Of a stretch of DNA of 64,000 bases, positions 32,001-38,940 are shown in pieces. Location of the stretch: positions 1 to 64,000 of the forward strand of contig NZ_JABBGA010000006.1 of assembly GCF_012927165.1 (NCBI RefSeq), read 5' to 3'. The notes below the pieces were generated by a model. That model searched no databases and was not told the DNA's origin. It worked only from the letters and a program-made list of their open reading frames with translations. The position numbers and the translations under genes are program-made. The stretch is from Zoogloea dura. GTDB taxonomy: Bacteria > Pseudomonadota > Gammaproteobacteria > Burkholderiales > Rhodocyclaceae. The stretch's first letter is position 1. Every line of letters starts with the position of its first letter.

Positions 32001-33613
32001 TCAACTCCCTGGCAGGCGAGGCCATGCGGCGTAGCCTGGATGTGCTCCGGCCTTTTGGGCGCTTCCTCGAACTGGGCAAGCGGGACTTTTTCGAAAACAC
32101 CCCGCTTGGCCTGAGGCCCTTCAAGAGCAACATCAGCTATTTCGGCATCGATGCCGACCAGCTGCTCACCGGCCGTCCGCAACTCGCTGCTCGACTGTTC
32201 CGGGAAGTCATCGAGCTGTTCCGTGAGGGCGCACTATCGCCCTTGCCGCATCGCGTCTTCACGACCGACCGGGTTGTGGATGCCTTCCGGGTCATGCAGC
32301 AGGCCAGGCACGTCGGCAAGATCGTCCTGAGCCTGGAAGGGGCCCGGCCGCTCATCGAGCAGGCTCGGGAGGCCCACCCGGATGTGTCCGGAGCCCTCGG
32401 CGGATGCTGGCTGGTGACAGGCGGCCTGAGTGGATTCGGCCTGGCCTCGGCGCGCAAGCTGGCAGACCTGGGAGTTGGCCGCTTGATCCTGGTGGGGCGC
32501 CGCGGCGCCGATACACCGGGGGCTGGCGAGCTGCTTGCGGAGTTTGAAGCCCGCGGGGTGGAGGTCCTGGTCGAGGCCTGCGACGTGACTGACGGCGCTG
32601 CCGTGGCCGCGCTAATCGCCCGTGCCGGTGAGGGCATGCCGCCCCTCAGCGGTGTGTTGCATGCCGCCGCGAGCTTCGATGACCGGCTGATTGCCAATCT
32701 TGATGCGGACGGGCTCCAGGCCGTCCTGGCCCCAAAGCTGCTTGGTGCCTGGAACCTCCATCAGGCCACGTTGACGCTGCCGATCACGCATTTCGTGTTG
32801 TATTCGTCGGTGACCACTGCCATCGGCAACCCGGGGCAGGGCAATTACGTCGCTGCCAACGCAGGCCTTGAAGGTCTGGCGGCCTTGCGCTGCAGCATGG
32901 GGTTGCCCGTCCATTGCATCGCCTGGGGGCCGATCGGCGACGCCGGCTATCTCACGCGCCACGAGGCGGTGAAGGACAGCCTCGCCCAGCGTCTCGGCCG
33001 CCCGCCTCTTGAGGCGGAAGAGGCGCTGGCCGGCCTGGCCGGGATCCTCGCCGGGCCGTCGGGTCTGCACACCCTGGCGAACTTCGACTGGAGCGCGCTC
33101 TCGCGCCTGCTGCCGTCCTCGGGCAGCAGCCGGTTCGCGGCCCTCAACCAGACCCTGGGCGAGGTGGCCCAGGTCTGTGACATCCAGGACATCCGTGCCC
33201 TCATCGCCGGACGTTCGCCCGGCGAGATTATCGAGCTGGTGCGGGGGCTGGTGGTGCAGGAGGTGGCGCAGATCCTCAGTGTCGGGGCAGAACGCATCGA
33301 ACCCCATCGCTCCCTGCACGACCTGGGCATGGATTCATTGATGGCGGTGGAGCTGGCACTCGGTCTGGAGCAACGTTTCGGCATTCAGTTGCCGGTCATG
33401 ATGCTCAACGATGCACCTACGGTCGATAAAGTCTCCGCCCGCATCATCGAGAAGCTGACCGGCGGCGAAGGCGCTGACACTCCTGAAACAGCGGACGCGC
33501 TGGTTGCCGGCCTGGTCCAACAGCACGGAGAAAGCATGAGCCCGGATGAAATAAAGGGGCTTGCGGACGAGGCGCGAGCGCTGACCCGCCAGGGCGCGAG
33601 GCTGACCGAATGA
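26030..33613 (+). CDS. Iterative fully reducing type I polyketide/fatty acid synthase, capsule-linked (RkpA-like)
   Basis: 2527 residues, one module with animal-FAS order. KS (about 14-440): Cys193 in VDTACSSSL, His329 in EAHGTGT, His367 in NLGHLEPASG. AT (about 560-880): Ser642 in GHSVGE, with YAFHS (His747) rather than YASH, suggesting malonyl-CoA. DH (about 910-1190): His945 in HRVGGAIVFP and Asp1106. A methyltransferase-like region (about 1395-1577) has LELAAGSSELP in place of the glycine-rich SAM loop, so it is probably inactive. Then a structural KR half, ER (about 1788-2104, GAAGGVGIAAIQLA), KR (about 2124-2337, GGLSGFGLA, Tyr2273 in NYVAAN) and ACP with Ser2436 in GMDSLMAVE. No thioesterase follows; the next gene, an oxoamine synthase overlapping by 4 bp, is the likely off-loader. 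The expected product is a saturated acyl chain for a capsule lipid (inference). Confidence 0.93.
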   Translation: MSQSGASRVGGGAAAGGLSGCSDVAIVGLAFRFPGDLFNEAGLWQALRDRQDLIGTIPSDRWAVGELCHPRRGEAGRSVTFSAGVLSRIDEFDASFFGISPREAAWLDPQQRLLLELAWEATENAGIPASALAGSDCAVYVGMSSLDYGTRGLDDLASLSAYSMTGNTLSVAANRLSYVFDLHGPSLVVDTACSSSLVALHHACNSLRSGEASTALVGGVNLLLHPYPFVGFTKASMLSAGGRCKPFDASGDGYVRSEGGAVLILKPLEKALADGDEIHAVILASGVNADGARKTGITIPSSAGQAELMREVLARSGLAADEVDFVEAHGTGTAVGDPVEAAAIGQVYGRARSRPLPIGSVKANLGHLEPASGMAGLIKAVLALKNRALPPALHLDKPNSHIDFAGLNLELVTEYRALEKQNGRALVAGVNSFGFGGANSHVLLQEYTPVYSVGQAEPVAGLPPLFISARGHAALKALAGHYAALLDGASPEAFYDLAHAAAYRRDRLDSLLALSAATPEEARESLSRYAAGEMPRGLVVEDALPQAGDVAFVYSGNGAQWVGMGRAMLAGSARFAEILAGLDEQMRVPAGFSLLLELQADGDAARLDDTVVAQPLLFAIQVAVTMLLRERGVEATAVCGHSVGEVAAAWAAGALSLEQGIRVICARSQAQGLTRGAGRMAAVGLSVQAMRAVLAESGGDADIEVAGINSPDSITISGSLEGLQRLRGPIEARGVFFRLLDLDYAFHSRHMDPIASDLAGRLDGLVPERGGQAVFVSTVTGDVLDAAALGADYWWRNVREPVRFADGVARLAALGCRVFVEIGPHAILQRYITECLGAGGLVGRALPTLRRNDDAPERIADTALRALLLNRRQNLEACFPRAGRRVRLPNYPWQRERHWHPATSEGLRAIMRRRVHPLLGWPLPEAEAAWENIVDPVLEPWLADHRVGGAIVFPGAAYLELALAAAREWCSGDAFVVEQLDIVAPMVFDGEHARSVHLIVNPRDGGFQIRSRQRLGTDEWVLHAAGRLLEATGRLALPVIPAPEAHARYVAHETHYRLAESLGLDYGPAFRGFQDARVDGALLEARVALPDALDGQSFLLHPAVMDLCFQSLVDFFGEAIAAGRGIAFLPVKVGRLDVVGHDQVTSFRARLKRGSARSVVADFELLDSRGGLLARASGCRFRAAPLKRHDRHAVSAWETRVVPLPHPVDAASASLPALPAMLDSMRTGLAARAGERLGWFRETLPLVEALTLSFAHQAMLGLALAHPDDWRARLATPHARWVAALLEQEGLVEQQRGRAVVVAEPDLPPADELWRVLLQDAPACLPQLALLGRVGARLPELLRGGADAGALVRELRHSPIAEARHDDDPAYLGTRLAAEALLRKLTRELPAGRKLRVLELAAGSSELPRVVAATGRNDAFDYVLAVPDEEVRARQHAEYHEQPGVAVVHLDASNWTLTAGQALPAPFDVVIVRHCLHRASDPRGALAQVRAWLARGGVVLLAERHPDWSADFLEGLDPAWWQQPEGEALDSLPHSSLRSPVVWQQALADAGFNPCEVLTETAGDGLAVGAYLLLARKPDEDAADPVVPEAGTTSWLLQADEASVDLAQRLRGRLEAEGQQVVVTTEREDVLPEGLGNLVCLRGWNDTSDKAGQGLAELMRDVQALGRRSAQAPRLWCVTRGGAMASRVPAGSAPKPWQAARWGFGRVVMNEFPALGCTLVDLACDPAGPDTPLRLGNELLRPDGASEIILSAGARHGLVLDAAAGGRSTVASEGARFRLDFHVAGQLRNLVWLPGVETPLGEGEIEVQTRATGLNFRDVMYLMGLLPDEAVENGFAGASLGLEFSGVVSRVGAGVRDLQPGDAVMGFGASCFASHVLTRADAVARMPEEWTFEAAATVPTVFLTVYYALRQLANLQPGERVLIHGAAGGVGIAAIQLARHIGAEVFATAGSAEKRDFVRLLGAHHVFDSRSLAFADDVLAATGGDGVDVVLNSLAGEAMRRSLDVLRPFGRFLELGKRDFFENTPLGLRPFKSNISYFGIDADQLLTGRPQLAARLFREVIELFREGALSPLPHRVFTTDRVVDAFRVMQQARHVGKIVLSLEGARPLIEQAREAHPDVSGALGGCWLVTGGLSGFGLASARKLADLGVGRLILVGRRGADTPGAGELLAEFEARGVEVLVEACDVTDGAAVAALIARAGEGMPPLSGVLHAAASFDDRLIANLDADGLQAVLAPKLLGAWNLHQATLTLPITHFVLYSSVTTAIGNPGQGNYVAANAGLEGLAALRCSMGLPVHCIAWGPIGDAGYLTRHEAVKDSLAQRLGRPPLEAEEALAGLAGILAGPSGLHTLANFDWSALSRLLPSSGSSRFAALNQTLGEVAQVCDIQDIRALIAGRSPGEIIELVRGLVVQEVAQILSVGAERIEPHRSLHDLGMDSLMAVELALGLEQRFGIQLPVMMLNDAPTVDKVSARIIEKLTGGEGADTPETADALVAGLVQQHGESMSPDEIKGLADEARALTRQGARLTE

Positions 33614-34941
33614 GCCGTTCTCCAATCGGCCAGCGGGCCAGAACTCAATTGATCGACCGCATCCTGGGCCGCAAGGCGGGCGGCGGCGCGGGTAGCGACG
33701 ACAGCTTGCCGGCCTTGCGGGTAAGCGCCCGGGCCGACGTTCCGGAGGCATTCACCCGCTTCGATCGCCACCCTGGCTATGAAAAGATGCTGGTCCCCAA
33801 GGCCGCCGCCAATCGCCTTGGCCTGACCAACCCGTTCTTTCGCTCCCACGATGCATCCGCCGGCGCCACCACCCTCATTGGAGGCCGGGAGTACATCAAC
33901 TTTTCAAGCTACAACTACCTGGGCCTGTCCGGGCACCCGGCAGTGAACAAGGCCGCCATTGACGCCATTGAACGTTACGGCACCTCTGCCTCGGCCAGCC
34001 GCCTGGTGGCCGGCGAGCGGCCCGTCCAGCGGGAGCTGGAGCTGGCCCTGGCAGAACTCTACGAGGTTGAGGATTGCGTCGTTTTCGTCAGCGGACACGC
34101 TACCAACGTCAGCACCATCGGCTATCTCTTCGGCCCGAAGGATCTGGTCGTCCATGACAGCCTGATCCACAACAGCGTGCTCGAAGGCATCCGTCTCTCC
34201 GGCGCCGCCCGCAGGGCCTTTCCCCATAACGACAGCCAGGCCCTGGACAGCCTGCTTGCAGAGGTCCGCGGCCAGTTCGAGCGTGTCCTCATCGTCGTGG
34301 AAGGGCTCTACAGCATGGATGGCGACATCCCCGATCTGCCAGCCCTGATCGACATCAAGCGGCGTCACCAGGCCTTCCTGATGGTCGATGAGGCGCATTC
34401 CCTCGGCGTGCTGGGGGCGACTGGTCGCGGCATCCGCGAGCACTGCGGCGCTGCAGGCAAGGACGTGGATATCTGGATGGGTACCCTCAGCAAGGCCCTG
34501 GCCAGCTGCGGCGGCTACATCGCCGGCGAGCGTGCGTTGGTGGAACACCTCAAGTATGCGGCCCCCGGGTTCGTATACAGCGTGGGCATGTCACCCCCCC
34601 TGGCCGCCGCATCACTGGCCGCCCTGAAACTCATGCTGCAGGAGCCCGAAAGGGTCTCACGCCTGAGGGAGCGCGCAGGGGTGTTCCTTGCGATGGCGAA
34701 GCAGGCCGGGATAGATACGGGATATTCCCAGGGCTATGCCGTCGTCCCGGCCATTCTGGGCAGTTCGCTGAAGGCAGCGAGGCTGTCCAATCTGTTGTTT
34801 GAACGGAATATCAATGTGCAGCCGATCATTCACCCGGCGGTGGAGGAAAAGGCGGCGCGATTGAGGTTTTTTATCTGTCAGGCGCATTCGGATGAACACA
34901 TAAAAGTGACGATGAATACCTTGATGGAGTCCGCCCGTTGA
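33610..34941 (+). CDS. Alpha-oxoamine synthase (PLP-dependent, AONS/serine palmitoyltransferase-like; RkpG-like)
   Basis: 443 residues. After a roughly 90-residue N-terminal extension comes the oxoamine synthase fold: NFSSYNYLGLSGHPAV (about 97-112), the glycine/serine-rich SASRLVAGER, FVSGHATNVST, MVDEAHSLGVLGATGRG (Asp pairing with PLP nitrogen) and the Schiff-base Lys295 in MGTLSKALASCGGYIAG. These enzymes condense an amino acid with an acyl thioester, losing CO2, to give a 2-amino-3-keto (or 1-amino-2-keto) chain. The ATGA overlap with the PKS implies that it takes the acyl chain straight from the PKS ACP. Biotin synthesis (bioF) is unlikely, because no other bio gene is present and the partner is a long-chain PKS. 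The amino acid used is unknown. Confidence 0.9.
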   Translation: MSRSPIGQRARTQLIDRILGRKAGGGAGSDDSLPALRVSARADVPEAFTRFDRHPGYEKMLVPKAAANRLGLTNPFFRSHDASAGATTLIGGREYINFSSYNYLGLSGHPAVNKAAIDAIERYGTSASASRLVAGERPVQRELELALAELYEVEDCVVFVSGHATNVSTIGYLFGPKDLVVHDSLIHNSVLEGIRLSGAARRAFPHNDSQALDSLLAEVRGQFERVLIVVEGLYSMDGDIPDLPALIDIKRRHQAFLMVDEAHSLGVLGATGRGIREHCGAAGKDVDIWMGTLSKALASCGGYIAGERALVEHLKYAAPGFVYSVGMSPPLAAASLAALKLMLQEPERVSRLRERAGVFLAMAKQAGIDTGYSQGYAVVPAILGSSLKAARLSNLLFERNINVQPIIHPAVEEKAARLRFFICQAHSDEHIKVTMNTLMESAR

Positions 34942-35067
34942 GCCGGGTTTGTATTCAATTGCGGCGTGTCAGCTCCGAGGTGCGTGGGCATGAGACGCAA
35001 GCTGATTTTCTCTCGCGGTCCTGATATGGGATGCGAGAGGACTTCCTGATATAGAAAGAGTTTTCTG

Positions 35068-36165
35068 ATGACAGGCCTGTTGAAGAGCAAGATTTTTCTG
35101 CTGACCACTTTGGTTCCGACTTTGGCATCAGTCGTGTACTTCGGTGTAGTGGCCTCTGATGAGTACGTTTCCGAGTCGAAATTCGTGGTTCGGACTCCGG
35201 AGCGCGCTTCTCCGTCACCTTTTGGACAATTGTTGCGAAGCTCGGGCTTTTCGAAGACGCTGGATGACTCCTATGTCGTGCAGGAGTACATGCTGTCCCG
35301 TGATGCCCTCTCGCTACTTGAGTCTGATCTGTCGTATAGAAAGGTCTACGAGCGGAATGGGATGGACGTATTCAACAGCTTTCCCGGAGTCTTGTTCGAT
35401 GATTCCTTTGAAACGCTTTACAGGTTTTACCTCAAGAAGACCAGTGTTGATACAGATAATGCAACGTCAATCACCACACTGACGGTGGTAGCTCCGACCC
35501 CCGAAGGGGCGAGGACCATCAATCAGGTCTTGCTTGAGGCAAGCGAACGGCTTGTAAACAAGCTGAACGAGCGCGGCCGCCAGGATGCGCTGAAGACGGC
35601 GAAAGGCGAAGTCAGTGAGGCCGAGGATGACGTGAAGAAGTCCGCTGTCAAGCTGGCGTCATATCGAAACCAGTCCTCGATAATTGATCCGGAGCGCCAG
35701 TCCGCCATAAATTTGCAGCAGATAGCAAAGCTGGAGGATGAATTGGTCATGTCGAAGCTTCAGTTGCAGCAAGTGCTTATTTCTGCGCCAAATAATCCCC
35801 AGATTCCTTCGTTGAAGTCCAGAATTTCACACCTAGAGAAGAATATTACGGAAGAGAAGGCGCGCGTTGCTGGGAGTGGCAGATCAACCTCTCTTGCGTC
35901 CAAGTCGGTAGCCTATCAAGAGGTTCTCCTTGATAAAGAAATAGCCGAGAAGAAGTTGATGGTGGCTCTCGCCTCCCTTGAAGCGGCTAAGTCGGAGTCT
36001 CAGAAGAAGCATATCTACCTCGAGAGGATCGTTGAGCCGAACGCACCTGATTTTCCTCTGCTTCCCAAGCGAATCAAGGGGGTGTTGACCACATTTTTTG
36101 CCGGTCTGCTGGCATGGGGGGTTCTGTCCCTCGTAACGGCAAGTGTTCGTGAGCACATGGAGTGA
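35068..36165 (+). CDS. kpsE: Capsule export inner-membrane/periplasmic protein, KpsE/CtrB/BexC family
   Basis: 365 residues. TM1 (about 9-28), a large periplasmic region with coiled-coil segments (about 165-320, e.g. SEAEDDVKKSAVKLASYRNQ and KLEDELVMSKLQLQQVLI), a Pro-rich PNAPDFPLLPKR motif and TM2 (about 337-357). This is the polysaccharide co-polymerase-3 layout that links the KpsMT ABC transporter to the outer-membrane channel. It lies 126 bp after the oxoamine synthase, and base composition drops in GC around its start. The kpsM start follows within 6 bp. Confidence 0.9.
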   Translation: MTGLLKSKIFLLTTLVPTLASVVYFGVVASDEYVSESKFVVRTPERASPSPFGQLLRSSGFSKTLDDSYVVQEYMLSRDALSLLESDLSYRKVYERNGMDVFNSFPGVLFDDSFETLYRFYLKKTSVDTDNATSITTLTVVAPTPEGARTINQVLLEASERLVNKLNERGRQDALKTAKGEVSEAEDDVKKSAVKLASYRNQSSIIDPERQSAINLQQIAKLEDELVMSKLQLQQVLISAPNNPQIPSLKSRISHLEKNITEEKARVAGSGRSTSLASKSVAYQEVLLDKEIAEKKLMVALASLEAAKSESQKKHIYLERIVEPNAPDFPLLPKRIKGVLTTFFAGLLAWGVLSLVTASVREHME

Positions 36166-36170
36166 CGCCC

Positions 36171-36950
36171 ATGTCCCGTGCTAGTGCGTTGCTGCTCAAT
36201 GTCAGAGTTATATGGGCGTTGGTTCTGCGGGAGATTATTACTCGCTACGGCAGGGAGAATATCGGTTTCTTGTGGTTGATTGTTGAACCGATGCTATTCA
36301 CCGGTGGAATTGCAATATCGTGGTCTTTCTTTGCGTCGCTGCACGGACATCGAATCGGTGTCCTCGAGTTTGCTGTGACAGGATATTCGTCAATTCTGCT
36401 CTGGCGCAATTGTGCCAATAGGGCAGTGAACGGTGTTCAGCCAAATTTTGACCTGCTCTACCATCGGCGGGTGAAGGTCTTGGATGTCCTCGTTGCACGT
36501 TGCCTTCTGGAGATTGCGAGTGCCACGCTATCTTTTGTGGTGCTAACAGTCGCCTTTGTTTTTCTCGACATGATGCCTGCACCTCGCGACCTCATGCAGG
36601 TCATGATTGCGTGGTTCTTCTTGGCGTGGGTCTCCGTCGCCATAGCTCTGGTCGTTGCCGCTTTGAGCGAAATGTCCGATTTGGTCGAGAGGGTGTGGCA
36701 TGTGGCTACCTACCTGTTCTTTCCCTTGTCAGGCGCATTATTCATGGTGGATTGGCTCTCGCCCGCGATGCAGAAGGTCGTGCTGTGGATTCCCATGGTT
36801 CACGGGCTTGAAATGCTTCGGGGAGGGTATTTTGGGCCGAGTATTAGAACTTTATTCTCGGTTGAATATCTTTTTTTGTTCTGCGGGATTTGTACCTATC
36901 TCGGTCTTTTGCTGGTCAAGGTCATGTCCAGACGGGTTGTTCGGAAATGA
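36171..36950 (+). CDS. kpsM: Capsule ABC transporter permease, KpsM/CtrC/BexB family
   Basis: 259 residues with about six hydrophobic helices of the ABC-2 permease type. It starts MSRASALLLNVRVIWALVLR, with REIITRYGRENIGFLWLIVEP being a hallmark of the group. It forms the membrane channel for lipid-linked capsule polysaccharide. I chose ATG 36171 because GGAG (36159-36162) sits 8 bp before it; a GTG at 36162 in frame is less likely. Its stop overlaps the kpsT start (ATGA), indicating tight coupling with the ATPase. Confidence 0.93.
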   Translation: MSRASALLLNVRVIWALVLREIITRYGRENIGFLWLIVEPMLFTGGIAISWSFFASLHGHRIGVLEFAVTGYSSILLWRNCANRAVNGVQPNFDLLYHRRVKVLDVLVARCLLEIASATLSFVVLTVAFVFLDMMPAPRDLMQVMIAWFFLAWVSVAIALVVAALSEMSDLVERVWHVATYLFFPLSGALFMVDWLSPAMQKVVLWIPMVHGLEMLRGGYFGPSIRTLFSVEYLFLFCGICTYLGLLLVKVMSRRVVRK

Positions 36951-37597
36951 TTACCTGTGTCAATCTCACAAAAAAATACAAGACCCGAAGCGGTTTTAAT
37001 GTTTGCATTGATGATGTTTCATTTTCCGTTCAAAAGGGGGAGCGCCTGGGAATCCTTGGGAAGAATGGTTCCGGGAAGTCCACATTGATTCGACTGATCG
37101 CAGGGGTTGATGCTCCGACCAGCGGGCATGTCAAAAGGGAAATGAGCGTATCGTGGCCCCTGGCCTTCGACGGTGGGTTTCAGGGAAGCTTGAGTGGGAT
37201 CGACAACATAAAGTTCGTTTCGCGAATTTATGGAATGGACTTCAAGACTTGCCGGGATTTTGTGAGTGACTTCTCCGAGCTCGGGAAGTCTCTTTGGGAG
37301 CCTGTCAAGCATTATTCGAGTGGTATGCGCTCGAGGCTTGCTTTTGCGTTGACCTTGTCAGTGGATTTCGATTGCGTTCTGATAGATGAGGTTATTTCCG
37401 TCGGAGATTCTAGATTCCAGCAGAAGTGCCACGATGAATTGTTTGTGAAGCGTCCAGAGCGCTCGATCATTCTGGTCTCACACCATCATGATGTGGTGGA
37501 AAGATACTGCACGCATGCTGCTGTACTAAAAGCCGGAAAACTGACGATTTGTAGTGATATCTCGTCAGCTTACGAGGAATACGAAAATAATGCTTGA
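36947..37597 (+). CDS. kpsT: Capsule ABC transporter ATPase, KpsT/CtrD/BexA family
   Basis: 216 residues, typical for KpsT, shorter than Wzt-type O-antigen ATPases that carry a carbohydrate-binding C-terminal domain. Walker A is GKNGSGKST (38-46), the signature motif is HYSSGMRSRLAFAL, Walker B is DCVLIDEVISVGD and the H-loop is VSHHHDVV. It powers export of capsule polymer through KpsM. The absence of the binding domain means that chain-length/termination recognition is not by this protein. ATG 36947 overlaps the kpsM stop. Confidence 0.94.
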   Translation: MITCVNLTKKYKTRSGFNVCIDDVSFSVQKGERLGILGKNGSGKSTLIRLIAGVDAPTSGHVKREMSVSWPLAFDGGFQGSLSGIDNIKFVSRIYGMDFKTCRDFVSDFSELGKSLWEPVKHYSSGMRSRLAFALTLSVDFDCVLIDEVISVGDSRFQQKCHDELFVKRPERSIILVSHHHDVVERYCTHAAVLKAGKLTICSDISSAYEEYENNA

Positions 37598-37607
37598 GGT
37601 AGGTCTC

Positions 37608-38900
37608 ATGAAGAAAAAGTTAGGAATTGTCAGTACGTATGATGAGCTTTGTGGTATCGCTGGATATACCAAACACATCGAGCCTGTGCTGAAGGAAGCA
37701 TTCGATGTTGAGGTCTTTGATCTCAATCAGTTCATTTTGCGCACCCCCGGGCGTCTGGCCCGAAAGTTGGGTGACGTGGAAATCGAGAGGATTTGTGAGG
37801 GGTTGAAGCAGTGTGACTGCGTTAACATTCAACTTGAGCACGGAACGCTTGGTATCGGGCATAAAGACATTGTTCGTCGACTCGAAATGCTGGTCAGGGC
37901 CAGCAAGAGTGTGTCGATAACATTTCACACGATCTTGAAGTCTGATCCTTTTGATTTTGACGGGTTTTTCAAGAAGCTGGGTGGGTTGAGGATTGGTGCT
38001 GCACTGGGGCAGATTTCTTCCTACAGGAAGAACAACTATCTCTTTCTTCAAATCAACAGCATGATTCGCCGGGAGCAGAAAAGGCGAGAGCTCAGTGTGA
38101 TTGTTCACACGAGGCGCGATGCGAATGTCTATCGGACATTTCAGAAGTTTGATCGTGTATTTCATCACCCCCTGTCTTTTCTGACCGAGTCACAACGGGA
38201 TGAGGTGCTGAAGGGCGCGAAGCGGGACCTCTTTCCGGTCTTGAGAGGACTTGATCCGACGGTCAAGATTGTTGGGGTTTTTGGTTTCGTGGGAGAGTAC
38301 AAGGGGGTTGATGTGGCCATTCAGGCTTTGTCTCATCTGCCCAGTAACTATCATCTCGTTATTTTTGGTGGTGTTCATCCCAACTCAATAAAGCCTGGTG
38401 TTCCAATTGACCCATATGTTTCGAAAATTCTCTCACTGATTTCGCCGAACAGGAACGTGTTTACGTCGCTGCTTGAGGACGGAGGGAGCGTGAACGTCAA
38501 TTTGAGTGGCGCGGATCTTGCAGGTCTGCAGGACGTGCCAATAAGGAATAATCTTTCCGAGCGTGTTCATTTTGCAGGTGCTCTCAGCGATGCCGATTTC
38601 GCGACTGCAATCGCACTGAGTGATGTTGCCTTGCTTCCGTATAGAGAGGTTGGGCAGGCGTCGTCCGGCCCAATGAGCATTGCTAATGAGATGGGTAGTA
38701 CTATCTTGGCGTCTCGGACAAAGGCGTTCATGCAGTTCGAGAAGTACCATTCTGGCAGAGTTACTTTCTTTGAGCAGGGGAATTATCTTCAACTTGCCAA
38801 GCTTGTCCTGGCAGTGGATGGGACTGCTCGACTCCCTTATCCGGAGAGATTTAATGCGGAAACGAATCTGCAAGTGTACTGTGAAGCCCATGGGGCTTGA
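37608..38900 (+). CDS. Glycosyltransferase, GT-B fold (GT4-like)
   Basis: 430 residues. The N-terminal segment KLGIVSTYDELCGIAGYTKH and the second Rossmann half IVGVFGFVGEYKGVDVAIQA (about 215-235), followed by a donor-site region near RVHFAGALSDADFATAIALS and ALLPYREVGQASSGPMSIAN, fit retaining GT4-type enzymes. It probably adds a sugar to the capsule repeat in the cytoplasm; donor and acceptor are unknown. The start at 37608 is preceded by GAGGTAGG. GC content is lower than in flanking housekeeping genes, in keeping with a serotype-specific gene. Confidence 0.82.
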   Translation: MKKKLGIVSTYDELCGIAGYTKHIEPVLKEAFDVEVFDLNQFILRTPGRLARKLGDVEIERICEGLKQCDCVNIQLEHGTLGIGHKDIVRRLEMLVRASKSVSITFHTILKSDPFDFDGFFKKLGGLRIGAALGQISSYRKNNYLFLQINSMIRREQKRRELSVIVHTRRDANVYRTFQKFDRVFHHPLSFLTESQRDEVLKGAKRDLFPVLRGLDPTVKIVGVFGFVGEYKGVDVAIQALSHLPSNYHLVIFGGVHPNSIKPGVPIDPYVSKILSLISPNRNVFTSLLEDGGSVNVNLSGADLAGLQDVPIRNNLSERVHFAGALSDADFATAIALSDVALLPYREVGQASSGPMSIANEMGSTILASRTKAFMQFEKYHSGRVTFFEQGNYLQLAKLVLAVDGTARLPYPERFNAETNLQVYCEAHGA

Positions 38901-38940
38901 ATAGAAGCTATGTCAATGATGGTTTTGCTCATGGGTTTGT

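Noticed and set aside
33610-34941. Biotin synthesis gene bioF
   Set aside because: Family is right, but the gene overlaps a long-chain PKS and sits in a capsule locus with no other biotin gene; a capsule-lipid role fits better.
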